A stretch of 64,000 nt of DNA from Litoditis marina (GCA_964036275.1 OZ038437.1:19202859-19266858), one strand, 5' to 3'; numbered from the stretch's first letter, positions 40,437-53,561 are shown. Program-made: numbers and translations. The notes: a model not told the origin generated them from the letters alone.

Positions 40437-43400
40437 ATGCACCACGAGCCGTACACGACAACGACTGTGGTGGAGACCACCGAGTACATAGCCGATGACG
40501 GACCGACAGTCAGGGTACGGTAGCTATACTTTGCGCTGTGTCAAAACATGATTCAGACTGCAAATGCTATCCCTCTTTTGGTTTTTCTATGAAACTCGAT
40601 TTAGAAAAAAAAGTCGTTGGGAAACTACAAACTTTTTCAAGAAACATTGAGAGTGGTGGCGAAAATAGTATGATAACCACTTCTGAATAGATTAATGCTC
40701 TATATATTATAAAGATGGTAGGGGTTTTGCGCTACTCCAGGGGCCCTACTTGCCTTTCCGCGCGCGTAGCGCGCCATGCCGTATAGACTTTTTGTTCATT
40801 TTAAAAATTCCTGTATATAAATATCGTCATCTCGCGATTCATGTATGAATTTTGTAAAAATGTACATGCACGCGTGCACAGTACGTCCAAACGTTGTGCA
40901 CTTTCCGCCAAAAATTTAAATTTTCGTGTTTCAGGAGTTGTAGTGGCTGGCATGTTGATTTTTACAAATCGCTGTAATAACAAAAAAGTTTGCCCAAATA
41001 GTTTCCAATCGATTGGGCAAAACAATTTTTCTCCAACTTTTGCGCGGCGCGCGCTGCGCGTGTTTTAAAAAGGTAAACTTTTCGTAAAAAAAACTTGTTT
41101 TTGATTTTCTCAAAAACAGCGAATGAGCTCGGGCTAAAAAGTATACTGGGTCGTAGAACTTTTGACGGCGGTCATTCTGAAGCAAAAATTTTGGGTCCAG
41201 CCGCAACTTTGCACGCGGCGCGCGCGCGACAAGCGCGATTTTCAGATCTCAGAGATGAAAAGTCGTGAAAACACAAGCTCTACGGCGACAGAACCGTGTT
41301 AGGCCACTGAATTCGAATCTTTTAAAAAAGTTTGAAAAAAATTAATTTATCGATTTTTTGGGCCCGAAACGTATTTTTGGCTAAATTGAGCACCGTTGCA
41401 CGCTTCTACCGACCGGCGCAATGAATTTGAGGAGCTGGAATTAGTTTTAAATTGTGCGCAAAACTTGGGCGCATCTGAATAGTTGCAAATTTGGCGATTT
41501 CTGCATGCGCGCGGCGCGTAATGACGCGTAGATCAAAAAATTTTCAAAACGGCAAAAGTCAGACTTGTCCGATTGGGCTGAAATTTGGAACATGTATACA
41601 TATGGGCAGTCCGCATCTTTGCTGAGAATTTCAGAAAATTTCGTAAAGTTGCGCGCGCACGCTGTAACGTTGAAATTTCAAAGTAGGTCAAATTTTTTTT
41701 GACCTACATCATTTTGTTCGTCTTGTTCTGAAATGTTGCGCTGTGCAAAAAAGAAAAAAAAAGTTGACCAAAAATTTTTCACACTGGCTTACCGAAAGTC
41801 GTGTTTTGATAGTGATTACGCGCCGGCGCGCACCGCGCGCTTTCGTGTTTTTTCTCTACTTCATTGTTGAATCAAATAGAGATTTTCCCAAGGAATTCGA
41901 AAATGTACAACTCATTCCATGAAAACGATTTTGAATCATGTTTCTACTGGTTTTCCTGAAAATTTGAGAATTTTCCAATTTTGGCGGTTTTGATCTACCT
42001 GTGAGGTCGTAAGTTGACCTTTGATTACAGTTTTTTGATAGAATGTAGAGAATTTTACTACGATCAGTTTGACATCTCACACTCTTCAGTCGGTTCACAC
42101 AAAACTGAACAAGAGCCGTCAGAAGGTCGATTTTGAACATTGACTTTTTGAACCAGTCATCTGGCAGCTTAATGATCTACATGGACAGGTAGAGCTTGAA
42201 GAGTAGATCATTTTCGTAAAAAAAACTTTCTCATATCTTCAACAATGAGCTAGCAAGAGGTCAACGCGCGCCGCGACCCCCGGGGCCCGACCATATACCA
42301 GCGAGCTGACCCTTGGGAGCCGGAAACAGGATAGCATAGCGGTTGCGTGTTTGATTGCAGTCTGAGGACGCGGGTTCGATCCCGCCTGAAGACAGTAGTC
42401 AAGCGCCGGTTTTGCAAAAGTTTCTCATTTTTTGCACTGTTATTTTATGATTATATGTACAAAAGTAAACTTCTTAGTAAAGTTTACAAGTTTCTAATGT
42501 TATCTACAACTTTTTTTTTCAAGAAAATTCAAATTCTGGCCAAATTCGGAGGTTTGGCTCAGGTTTGGAGGAATTTTCAGGCGAATGATCTGGAAATAAG
42601 GTGATTATAGGGTAACACGATGCGCTGAACATTTCTAGATTAATTTCAGAACACGTGCTATCACGTGAAACACGTGAGATGCATTCTTGTGGGCCGAAAC
42701 CGACATTTTTTTGAAGCCTGAATTAGAAGTTGCTTTGGTGGTGGACGGCCGTGTGGGTTTATGGGTGGGGATATGTGAGTGAAAGTTGTTTATCCCCCTA
42801 GAAAACTTCACGGGCTTTCTAATGATGTATTGTGTGAAAAATTTCGTTCACCCAATTTTTCACAAAAAGTTGTAAACCAAAATCTGCGAGGTCAAATTCG
42901 CTGAAGACGAAATTTTGAGCCGGGGTCAACTAGTAAACTAGTTCAAAATGAAGGTAGAGGACTAAAAATTGGTAACCTAGTATCTGGAGTATCTATGAAC
43001 ATATTCTGGAAGTTTTGTGATGATATCTTCAAAACTGCCAAAAAAGTGTGGTTTTTAAGCAACGGTTTTGGTACTTTTTGGAGGTGGCTAAACTTGAAAA
43101 ACTTTTGAAATACAATGTTTTGATGCGGAAACTAATAGTATAGGGTTTTCAACTATGGCAAATCCAACTATACTCATTAAAATGTTACTGGGTGGCTGCA
43201 ATTACACGTAAACGTGGCTGGCTGTCTCAAAGGGTGGCACCAAAGTGGTGGGTGTCAGTTATCGGACCAGCTGAAAATCATTTTCAGAACTCGAGACATG
43301 GGTTTTCGGAATCAGCTTCAAATTCTTAAACGAATGAGTGTTTTGCTGAACACTTTTCACGTACTTCACGTTTTTCTCAACTTCAGCCGAGAATCTCAAA

Positions 43401-46400
43401 ATGTGGATTTTCGTCATTTTGAGACATCTCGTTGGGAGGTTCAAAACAGACGGAAATGGCCGAAAATTGCAACACTTAGAGAAATGCATAAGATTAGTGT
43501 TGTCTGTGAAAATAAAGTTCATATCACGAATAGTGATCGAGATATGAAACTCGAAAATATCGATTTTTTAACTTTCTGGTGGTTGTATGGGATGAAAATG
43601 GGGAAAAAATATTTTTTCCTAAAACATCATAAAATAGTGTAATCAACCACGTAGAATCCGAATATCAATGTTAAATTGCCTGAATATGTTTTTTAACGTC
43701 TTAAATGGGAATTATGAGCGCTCTCTGTATATAAAGCTGGAGAGGTGTTTTCGCCGGTTTTTTCGGAACGAGTGTCTTTACATGAACTCTGTGAGCGTGG
43801 TTCTTAACGGATTTCTCTCATTTTTGCCACAAATGTTGTAAACAGCTGTGGCTACCAGAAAACACCTGAATTTTGTCAATAGCTCCATTACGGCTGCCGC
43901 AATAATCAATAATGACGTGCCGCACGCCCATTAGGCGCGGCGGGCGCCGCCGGCGGCACTAAAACACCCATAACTTGGCTCAAAATGGTCCAATTTTGAA
44001 AAACTTTTTTTTATACAGTAGATGGGCACCGTGGCGAACTAAATACAAAATCATTTATCGCTAGTCTTTATTTTATAAAGGCGGACGGGGGTTTTGACAT
44101 GATTTTTCACCCTTGCTGTATTTCCGCGCGCGTAGCGCGCCATGCCGTATAGACTTTTTGTTCATTTTAAAAATTCCTGTATATAAATATCGTCAGGTCG
44201 CGATTCATGTATGAATTTTGTAAAAATGTACATGAACGCGTGCACAGTACGTCCAAACGTCGTGCACTTTCCGCCAAAAATTTAAATTTTCGTGTTTCAG
44301 GAGTTGTAGTGGCTGGCATGTTGATTTTTACAAATCGCTGTAATAATAAAAAAGTTTGCCCAAATAGTTTCCAATCGATTGGGCAATGAATTTTTTTTTC
44401 AAATTCTGCGCGGAGCGCGCTGCGCGTGTTTTAAAAAGGTAAACTTTTTGCAAAAAAAAATTGTTTTTTGATTTTCTCAAAAACAGCGAATGATCTCGTG
44501 CTGAAAAGTATACTGGGTCGTAGAACTTTTGACGGCGGTCATTCTGAAGCAAAATTTTTTGGTCCAGCCGCAACTTTGCGCGCGGCGCGCGCGCGACAAG
44601 CGCGATTTTCAGATCTCAGAGATGAAAAGTCGTGAAAACACAAGCTCTACGGCGACAGAACCGTATTAGGCCACTGAATTCGAATCTTCAAGAAAATTTT
44701 GAGATTATTGATTTTATCGATTTTTAGGGCCCGAAACGTGTTTTTGGCTAAATTGAGCCCCGTTGCACGCTTCTACCGACCGGCGGAATGAATGTGAGGA
44801 GCTAAAATTGGTTTCAAATTGTGCGCAAAACTTGGGCGCATCTGAATAGTTGCAAATTTTGCAATTTCTGCATGCGCGCGGCGCGTAATGACGCGTAGAT
44901 CAAAAAAAATTCAAAAACGGCAAAAGTCAGACTTGTCCGATTGGGCTGAAATTTGAAACATGTATAGATTCAGCCAGTCCGCATCTTTGCTGAAATTTTC
45001 AAAAAATTTCGTAAAGTTGCGCGCGCACGCTGTAACGTTGAAATTTCAAAGTAGGTCAAATTTTTTTGACCTACATCATTTTGTTCGTCTTGTTCTGAAA
45101 TGTTGCGCTGTGCAAAAAAGAAAAAAAAAGTTGACCAAAAATTTTCCACACTGGCTCGCCGAAAGTCGTGTTTTGATAGTGATTACGCGCTGGCGCGCAC
45201 GGCGCGCTTTCGTGTTTTTTCGTTCACTCGTTGTTGAATCGGATAGAGATTTTCCCAAGGAATTCGAAAATGCACGCCTCATTGCATGAAAATGATTTTA
45301 AACCATGTTTCTACTGGTGTTCCTGAAAAGTTGAAAAATTTTCAATTTTGGCGGTTTTGATCTACCTGTGAGGTCGTAAGTTGAGCTTTGATCGCAGTTT
45401 TCTGATAGAATGTAGAGAATCTCACTACAATCAGTTTGACATCTCACAATCATCAGTCGGTTCACACAAAACTGAACAAGAGCCGTCAGAAGGTCGATTT
45501 TGGACATTGACTTTTTCAACCAGCCATCTGGCAGCCTAATGATCTATATGGACAGGTAGAGCTTGAAGAGTAGATCATTTTCGTAAAAAAAAACTTTCTC
45601 CTATCTTCAACAATGAGCTAGCAAGAGGTCAACGCGCGCCGCGACCTCCGGGGCCCGACCATATACCAGCGAGCTGACCCTCCGGTGCCGGAAACAGGAT
45701 AGCACAGCGATTGCGTGTTTGATTGCAGTCTGAGGACGCGGGTTCGATCCCGCCTGAAGACAGTAGTCAAGCGCCGGTTTTGCAAAATATTCTCATTTTT
45801 TGCATTACTATTTTATGATTATATGTACAAAAGTGAACTTCTTAGTAAAGTTTACAAGTTTGTAATGTTACCTACAACTATTTTTTTCAAGAAAACTCAA
45901 ATTCCGGCCAAATTCGGAGGTTTGGCCACTGGTTTGGAGGGAATTTCAAGGGAATGATCTGAAAATGAGGTGATTATAGGGTAACACGATGCGCTGAACA
46001 TTTCTAGACTAATTTCAGGACACGTACTATGACGTGAAACACGTGAAATGCTTTTTTGTGGGCCGAAACTGACAATTTTTTGAAGCTTGAAATAGAAGTT
46101 TCATTGGTGGTGGACGGCCGTGTGGGTTTATGGGTGGGGATATGTGAGTGAAAGTTGTTTCTCCCCCTAGAAAACTTCACGGGCTTTCTAATGATGTATT
46201 GTGTGAAAAATTTCGTTCGCCCAATTTTTCACAAAAAGTTGTAAACCAAAATCTGCGAGGTCAAATTCACTGATGACGAAATTTAGAGCCGGGGTCAACT
46301 AGTAAACTAGTCCAAAATGATGGTAGGGGGCTGAAAGTTGGTAACCTGGTATCTGAGGTATCTATGGACCTATTCTGAAAGTTGTGTGATGATATCTTCA

Positions 46401-49400
46401 AAATTGCCAAAAAACTGTGATTTATAAGCAACGGTTTTGGCACTTTTTGGGGGTGGCTAAACTGGAAAAACTGTCCAAACACAATGTTTTGATGCGGAAA
46501 CTACTAGAATGAATTTTTCAACTATGGCGATTTCAAATATAAACGCTAAAATGTCACTGGGTGGTTGTAATTACACGTAAACGTGGCAGGCTGGCTCAAA
46601 GGGTGGCACCAAAGTAAACGGTGTCAGCTATCGGACCAGCTCAACATCATTTTCAGAACTCGAGGAATAGTTTTTCGGAATCAGCGCCAAATTCTGAAAC
46701 GATTGTTGAGTTTAACGATTTCCACGTATTTCAGTTATTGCACCATGTGGGGGACCCTTATGTGAAAAACAGATTTTGGTCAAAATTGAAAAGTTGTAGT
46801 TTTACGCTCAAACTTTCAGCATCACTCACTCAAAGTGTTCTAAACAACATTGGCAAAAATCAGCCAATTTGGAGTCAAAAAAGTTATTGCACCATGTGGG
46901 GGACCCTTATGTGAAAAACAGATTTTGGTCAAAATTGAAAAGTTATAGTTTTACGCTCAAACTTCCAGCATCACTCACTCAAAGTGTTCTAAACAACATT
47001 TGGAAAAATCAGCCGATTCGGAGTCAAAAAAGTTTTTGCACCATGTGGGGGACCCTTATGTGAAAAACAGATTTTGGTCAAAATTGAAAAGTTGTAGTTT
47101 TACGCTCAAACTTTCAGCATCACTCATTCAAAGTGTTCTAAACAACATTTGAAAGAATCAGCCGATTCGGAATCAAAAAAGTTATTGCACCATGTGGGGG
47201 ACCCTTATGTGAAAAACAGATTTTGGTCAAAATTGAAAAGTTGTAGTTTTACGCTCAAACTTTCAGCATCACTCACTCAAAGTGTTCTAAACAACATTTG
47301 CAAAAATCAGCCAATTCGGAGTCAAAAAAGTTATTGCACCATGTGGGGTCCCTTATGTGAAAAACAGATTTTGGTCAAAATTGAAAAGTTGTAGTTTTAC
47401 GCTCAAACTTCCAGCATCACTCACTCGAAGTGTTCTAAACAACATTTGCAAAAATCAGCCGATTCGGAATCAAAAAAGTTATTGCACCATGTGGGGGACC
47501 CTTATGTGAAAAACAGATTTTGGTCAAAATTGAAAAGTTGTAGTTTTACGCTCAAACTTCCAGCATCACTCACTCGAAGTGTTCTAAACAACATTTGCAA
47601 AAATCAGCCGATTCGGAATCAAAAAAGTTATTGCACCATGTGGGGGACCCTTATGTGAAAAACAGATTTTGGTCAAAATTGAAAAGTTGTAGTTTTACGC
47701 TCAAACTTTCAGCATCACTCACTCAAAGTGTTCTAAACAACATTTGCAAAAATCAGCCGATTCGGAATCAAAAAAGTTATTGCACCATGTGGGGGACCCT
47801 TATGTGAAAAACAGATTTTGGTCAAAATTGAAAAGTTGTAGTTTTGCGCTCAAACTTTCAGCATCACTCACTCAAAGTGTTCTAAACAACATTTGCAAAA
47901 ATCAGCCGATTCGGAATCAAAAAAGTTATTGCACCATGTGGGGGACCCTTATGTGAAAAACAGATTTTGGTCAAAATTGAAAAGTTGTAGTTTCACGCTC
48001 AAACTTTGAGCATCACTCACTCAAAGTGTTCTAAACAACATTTGCAAAAATCAGCCGATTCGGAGTCAAAAAAAAAAAAAAGTTATTGCACCATGTGGGG
48101 GACCCTTATGTGAAAAACAGATTTTGGTCAAAATTGAAAAGTTGTAGTTTTACGCTCAAACTTTCAGCATCACTCACTCAAAGTGTTCTAAACAACATTT
48201 GCAAAAATCAGCCGATTCGGAATCAAAAAAGTTATTGCACCATGTGGGGGACCCTTATGTGAAAAACAGATTTTGGTCAAAATTGAAAAGTTGTAGTTTC
48301 ACGCTCAAACTTTCAGCATCACTCACTCAAAGTGTTCTAAACAACATTTGCAAAAATCAGCCGATTCGGAATCAAAAAAGTTATTGCACCATGTGGGGGA
48401 CCCTTATGTGAAAAACAGATTTTGGTCAAAATTGAAAAGTTGTAGTTTCACGCTCAAACTTTGAGCATCACTCACTCAAAGTGTTCTAAACAACATTTGC
48501 AAAAATCAGCCGATTCGGAATCAAAAAAGTTATTGCACCATGTGGGGGACCCTTATGTGAAAAACAGATTTTGGTCAAAATTGAAAAGTTGTAGTTTCAC
48601 GCTCAAACTTTCAGCATCACTCACTCAAAGTGTTCTAAACAACATTTGCAAAAATCAGCCGATTCGGAATCAAAAAAGTTATTGCACCATGTGGGGGACC
48701 CTTATGTGAAAAACAGATTTTGGTCAAAATTGAAAAGTTGTAGTTTCACGCTCAAACTTTCAGCATCACTCACTCAAAGTGTTCTAAACAACATTTGCAA
48801 AAATCAGCCGATTCGGAGTCAAAAAAGTTTTTGCACCATGTGGGGGACCCTTATGTGAAAAACAGACTTTGGTCAAAATTGAAAAGTTGTAGTTTCACGC
48901 TCAAACTTTCAGCATCACTCACTTAAAGTGTTCTAAACAACATTTGCAAAAATCAGCCAATTTGGAGTCAAAAAAGTTATTGCACCATGTGGGGGACCCT
49001 TATGTGAAAAACAGATTTTGGTCAAAATTGAAAAGTTGTAGTTTTACGCTCAAACTTTCAGCATCACTCACTCAAAGTGTTCTAAACAACATTTGGAAAA
49101 ATCAGCCGATTCGGAGTCAAAAAAGTTATTGCACCATGTGGGGGACCCTTATGTGAAAAACAGATTTTGGTCAAAATTGAAAAGTTGTAGTTTTACGCTC
49201 AAACTTCCAGCATCACTCACTCAAAGTGTTCTAAACAACATTTGGAAAAATCAGCCGATTCGGAGTCAAAAAAGTTATTGCACCATGTGGGGGACCCTTA
49301 TGTGAAAAACAGATTTTGGTCAAAATTGAAAAGTTGTAGTTTTACGCTCAAACTTCCAGCATCACTCACTCAAAGTGTTCTAAACAACATTTGGAAAAAT

Positions 49401-52400
49401 CAGCCGATTCGGAGTCAAAAAAGTTATTGCACCATGTGGGGGACCCTTATGTGAAAAACAGGTTTTGGTCAAAATTGAAAAGTTGTAGTTTTACGCTCAA
49501 ACTTTCAGCATCACTTACTCAAAGTGTTCTAAACAACATTTGCAAAAATCAGCCAATTTGGAGTCAAAAAAGTTATTGCACCATGTGGGGGACCCTTATG
49601 TGAAAAACAGATTTTGGTCAAAATTGAAAAGTTGTAGTTTTACGCTCAAACTTCCAGCATCACTCACTCAAAGTGTTCTAAACAACATTTGCAAAAATCA
49701 GCCGATTCGGAGTCAAAAAAGTTTTTGCAGCATGTGGGGGACCCTTATGTGAAAAACAGATTTTGGTCAAAATTGAAAAGTTGTAGTTTCACGCTCAAAC
49801 TTTCAGCATCACTCACTCTGTTCTAAACAACATTTGGAAAAATAAGCCTATGTTTGCAGCGATTCGCACTAGTAAATCTGATTGCTCAGCCCAAAACTAT
49901 TGACAGCCGCGCAGCGGCTGCTTTAATAATCGATAATGACGTGCGCGCACGCCTATCAGACGCGGCGGCACTAAAACACCCAGAACTTGGTTCAAAATGA
50001 TCAGACGTCAGACTTTGAGAAACTTTTTTGTATCAAAAAGGGCACCGTGGCGAACTAATTACAAAATCATTTATCGCTAGTCTATTCATAGTTTTATTCT
50101 GGAAGGAATCGCAGAATTCTCAGTCGTACACATGGAAATGGAAAAGTGATACATAAATTAGAAGTCTCTTGAATAGTCACGTAAAATTAGCATTCTAATT
50201 CAGGAATCGTGCACTTTGTCATTGCACTTTTCTGAGTTCTGCTGTGTTTAACATGATGAACGTGACTGTGCAATTGACTAGCAGTATACCATTATCACAT
50301 ATGCATATAATTTGCCGATAGGCTCGCACGGAATATTATATAATAACAGCCACCACGGTCATAGAATGCCGCGAAAAAGATACATACCCCTGTATAAAAG
50401 TTAGGGGGGGGGGGGGGATGATAGTAACAGATTCCGGAACCCATAGTACTTTTCGCGATATTAGCGATGTGAATATTTATTGAAAATGACATCGACTCAC
50501 AATACGAATCGGAAGAACATACGTTACGTTTAGCGACATCGGTCTGATTCAAGCATTCAAGGGGGGGGGAGGTAATAGTAACAGATTATCAATCACCTAC
50601 TCATGTTATTTGCAGATTGGCGTGCCTCGCATGGATTGTACCTACATTCGAACCCTCGGTGGTATCATGAAATGCGTCTGCATCGCACTCTGTATCCTCT
50701 GTTTCATCTGTGTTTGTGTTGGAGGTCCCGGATACTATTCAGGTATGGTCACATTCTTTCCGAGAAGTTATTGTGCTTTTTTGTATTCAATTGATCTAAA
50801 CATGAAGTGATAGCATACTTTTATTGAAGTGAGGAAGTTTTTGTGAAATCAACTGTTACAAACGTGCACACAGTAGTTAAGAAAATCCAACTCACGAGAA
50901 GCTGCTCCCACAAAGATCTGTGACATGTATGATGAACACCGCCTCGTAACGGAGCGACAATAATCAATGAACGAGAAATAAATGAATACACAAAATAGAA
51001 TATAGGGGATGCCAAGTTAAGAAGTTTCTGTCGCTCGCCGGAATAGAACCTGCGAGCAAAAAGTTCGTAGCTAAGTACGTACCCAACAAGCTTTGAAAGC
51101 AAAGACATGTGTCCGTACACAGCGAAAAGTGAGATATACAGTACCCTCCCGCCTTTCCGTTGGCGACGACTATAAGAAATCTGTGATGTTTTAGGAGCCG
51201 GTTGGGCCACTTTCGTGGCCTCGGTCGGTCTGTCCATCACAACTACCCTGCTATTCCTCTATGTTTTCCGAGTAGTAGACAATCTGCCACAGGTTCCCTG
51301 GATCGTCGGGGTAGGTCAAATATCTTAATTTTTCTTCTACTCGAAGGAGACCGGAACACAACTCGAGCAGAAGTTTTGTTTTGGGCTGCTTTCAACTGTA
51401 TTGAGATCAGAGGCACAAATAACTCGTATATTGGTTTGATCAGTCCACGTGACATTCACATGACAATACCGCGCGACACGCAACGCGTCCAATCAGAAGT
51501 AAGATACAGCAGCTTTTCGAGAAACCGTGTTGCTCTCCGGTCTCCTATTCATGAATCGAACATCGTGCTCAGCAAACCAAGAGCGCAAAACAACAATTAC
51601 CGCATTCTTTAAATGAAACACGCGTACAGATCTTAGAAACTTGCTCGCGGTGTATCTACCTTTAATTGACCAAACAGTGGTAATACGAGAATTACACAAG
51701 TATATACTAGAAGTAAATTGATTAGTCACGTAAGGTTAGCATTCTAATGAGACATCGTGCACTCTGTCATTGCACGTTTCTGAGTTCTGCTGTGGTTTTC
51801 ATGTTTCACGTGACTGTGCAATTGACTGACAGTATATCGAACAGAAGCTAAACAAGTGTTTACATTATATCATATGTAATTAATTGCAGGAGATGTGCTT
51901 CTGTTTCGCGTGGACCATCTTTTTCTTCATTGCGGCCTCGGTTCTGGCCGCCGCCGCCGCCCAATACGACCGCACCGCCGGATGGGCCGTCGCCTCGGTG
52001 GGGACTAGGGTTGTTAAATTCGAACTCGGAACTTGAGTCGACTCGAGCAGAACTGGAACATTTTCGAGTATAGTCAAACTCGAAACTCAAAAACTAAAAG
52101 GTTTTGCCCAAACTCGAGCTTCAGTAGGGGATAGATCAAATATGAGTTGTAGTTTGGTGTCTTATATTTACACGATATGCTGTTGGAATTGTAGTTTGTT
52201 CATAGCTGAACTGTAGTTTGTAGCTGGGTCACGACAGAACTACCAATCACCTTGGTAGAGGGCTTCCCTGAACGTAATTAACAAACACGAAGTACGAGTT
52301 TTTTGATCTCCTCAATTTTGAAAGGAAACCGAAAAGAAACCGGTACCCATAGAAATTTCCGTTTATTTGTTATTCTCAAAACTAAACTCGACTTATTCCT

Positions 52401-53307
52401 ATTTGTTTCAGTTTTTCGCCTTCGGAGGAATGTGTGCCTATGGTTTCGACTGTTATTTGAAGTTCTTGTCCTGGAGAAATAACGAAGTCAGTTTCTAACT
52501 TTGTATTACATATTTAAAGTTTTTTTCCCGTGTTTGTAGTTTGATCTACTTGATTCAGTGGATCTCTGTATTATCGGCTGAGTCTTTCGATCAAACTACA
52601 AGTCAGACTTTATCATTCTTCTGTACGGAACAGAAAAGTTTAACTATATAACCAAGCTCGATTATCATCAAATCTGAGTTCAACACTTTTCACAACCACC
52701 TCGCTTGAACTTAGACAACATTTTTGAAATATAATCAGTTTTTCCCTGGTATGAGATGTAATTGAACTTACAACTGACATAGGCTAGGTTTGATACTACT
52801 TGGGAAGAGTTGATAGTAGCACAAAATATTGTGGACTTCGTTTTAACGTTGGTAACAACAGAACTAAAGCAGAAAAAGGTTATTTTTGGATCGGTAAGCT
52901 TGTCTATAAAGTCTATAATTCAAGTCACAATGTGTGAAAATAGAAGCTGTGTTTCGATTTTCTCTCCGTTTTGAATGCTTTACCACAAAATGTAGAAGAA
53001 TAAGTTTGGTTGGGGGAAAAGTGGATAGTAGCACAGGGTTTCAACTCAGATGCATTGGTAGAAACAGAACTAAATCAAAGAAAACCATTCTTGGAGCGGG
53101 AGTTTGTCATTCAAGTTTTAGTTTGTGAAAATTCGAGTCGTGTTGCAACTCAACTTCTCGTAATGATTGTTCTGTTTTACTACAAAGGGTTAATAAAGCA
53201 TAATTTATATGTCCTATAAAAATGAAAATAATGGAACTAAATTGCAGGTAGCCACTGGCGGAGGCTCGGACTTCATTGAACAGCAACGAAGACGGGCCAA
53301 TGTTTGA
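40437..53307 (+). CDS. four-pass MARVEL-like membrane protein
   Basis: Six exons: 40437-40514, 50616-50742, 51195-51310, 51890-51997, 52412-52486, 53248-53307. All phases agree, giving 187 residues. The ATG follows TTGCAG directly, as in trans-spliced nematode genes. The N-terminus is hydrophilic and Thr-rich. Four hydrophobic segments follow at about 43-61 (Cys-rich), 72-93, 111-131 (ending in an Ala run) and 138-158, with short loops and a cytoplasmic-looking tail ending EQQRRRANV. Spacing and length fit the MARVEL/CMTM/plasmolipin-type tetraspan family, which works in membrane apposition and vesicle trafficking. Assignment rests on topology, not a diagnostic motif, so another small tetraspan family is possible. 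AATAAA lies at 53344-53349, 36 bp past the stop. The first intron is 10.1 kb and full of repeats, while the other introns are 0.4-0.8 kb. The exon structure is very secure; the family is likely. Confidence 0.85.
40692..44066. repeat. ~3.4 kb direct repeat, copy 1
   Basis: Sequence from about 40757 to 43370 reappears at 44122-46738, offset 3,366-3,368 bp, at roughly 90% identity by eye. The tail (ACCGTGGCGAACTAA through TTATCGCTAGTCT) reappears at 50047-50080. It contains CCGCGCGCGTAGCGCGCC palindromes and a tRNA-like box A/B pair. Open frames of up to 142 residues exist but are not conserved as frames between the copies. Confidence 0.85.
42325..42396 (+). other. tRNA-like Pol III box A/B pair
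   Basis: Box A TAGCATAGCGG (42332-42342) and box B GGTTCGATCCC (42373-42383) at tRNA spacing; the T stem GCGGG/CCCGC is intact but with a six-base loop. The acceptor stem does not pair, so this is a tRNA-derived repeat segment rather than a tRNA gene. Confidence 0.45.
45693..45764 (+). other. tRNA-like box A/B pair, second copy
   Basis: Box A is TAGCACAGCGA (45700-45710); box B GGTTCGATCCC (45741-45751) is unchanged. It is the duplicate of 42325-42396. Box A has diverged while box B is conserved. Confidence 0.4.
46733..49838. repeat. 149 bp tandem satellite, 21 units
   Basis: Twenty-one copies of a 149 bp unit containing TTATTGCACCATGTGGGGGA, then GTGAAAAACAGATTTTGGTC and CAAAGTGTTCTAAACAACAT. 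Identity is very high. Variants include GAATC/GAGTC, CTTTCAG/CTTCCAG/CTTTGAG, and GCAAAA/GGAAAA. The unit near 48068 has an expanded A-run and the unit near 47340 lost GGA. As 149 is not a multiple of three, the ~70-residue frames that recur in every unit shift relative to each other and cannot form one protein. Confidence 0.97.
50150..50289 (+). mobile_element. MITE family A copy
   Basis: Decayed left end (AATTAGAAGTCTCTTGAATA), a conserved GTGCACTTTGTCATTGCAC core, and a CAATTGACTAGCAGTATA end. It lies in the last part of the long first intron of the MARVEL gene. Confidence 0.72.
50398..50591. repeat. paired G-run direct repeat
   Basis: A run of 15 G followed by ATGATAGTAACAGATT near 50403 is repeated as GGGGGGGGAGG then TAATAGTAACAGATT near 50560. 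The second copy ends only ~25 bp before the acceptor of the second MARVEL exon. Confidence 0.6.
51030..51175. mobile_element. MITE family F copy, left end uncertain
   Basis: The right part GTCCGTACACAGCGAAAAG, then CCCTCCCGCC and GGCGACGACTATA, matches the element at 53401-53561. The left boundary is unclear. It lies just before the third MARVEL exon. Confidence 0.5.
51703..51836 (+). mobile_element. MITE family A copy
   Basis: TATACTAGAAGTAAATTG start, GTGCACTCTGTCATTGCACG core, CAATTGACTGACAGTATA end. It lies ~50 bp upstream of the fourth MARVEL exon. Confidence 0.82.
52533..52601. repeat. short palindrome, GTAGTTTGATC family
   Basis: TTTGTAGTTTGATC and GATCAAACTACAA arms around a ~40 bp loop, in an intron of the MARVEL gene. 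Confidence 0.65.
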
Positions 53308-53343
53308 GAAAAAGAGAAATATTGTCGAGCACTTTATTCATTA

Positions 53344-53349
53344 AATAAA
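53344..53349 (+). terminator. polyadenylation signal of the MARVEL gene
   Basis: AATAAA within ATTAAATAAATA, 36 bp after the stop codon, at the usual distance for a nematode 3' UTR. Confidence 0.75.
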
Positions 53350-53400
53350 TATATATGATTCGTCGGCAAGTTTTCGTGTTGTTTTTTTCCAAAGTTTCTG

Positions 53401-53561
53401 TATAGTCGTTGCCAAGGGAACGCGGGAGGTTACTGTATTCTCAATTTTCGCTGTGTCCGGACACATTTGGAATCAAAGACAAACCTTTGGAATCAAAGAA
53501 ATTTGCCCGTACACTGCGGAAAATGCGATATGCCGTACCCTCCCGCATTTCGACGACTATA
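53401..53561. mobile_element. MITE family F copy
   Basis: 161 bp bounded by TATAGTCGTTGCCAAGGGA and the inverted CATTTCGACGACTATA. GCGGGAGGTTACTGTA and GCCGTACCCTCCCGC form inner inverted arms. It begins ~50 bp beyond the polyadenylation signal. Confidence 0.75.

Larger units (their letters stand above)
44067..50081. repeat. ~3.4 kb direct repeat, copy 2, expanded by a 149 bp array
   Basis: Second head-to-tail copy of the 40692-44066 repeat. The homology breaks at about 46738, is replaced by the 149 bp tandem array, and resumes near 49900 with the CTAAAACACCCAGAACTTGG tail. The copy therefore grew from ~3.4 to ~6.0 kb. Confidence 0.8.

Noticed and set aside
43214..43642. 142-residue open frame in copy 1 of the 3.4 kb repeat
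   Set aside because: It lies in repeat DNA, the homologous frame is broken in copy 2, and no motif or codon bias supports it.
46583..49752. A series of ~70-residue open frames repeating in each satellite unit
   Set aside because: The 149 bp unit length shifts the frame in every copy, so no continuous repeat protein can be made; the frames are a by-product of the repeat.
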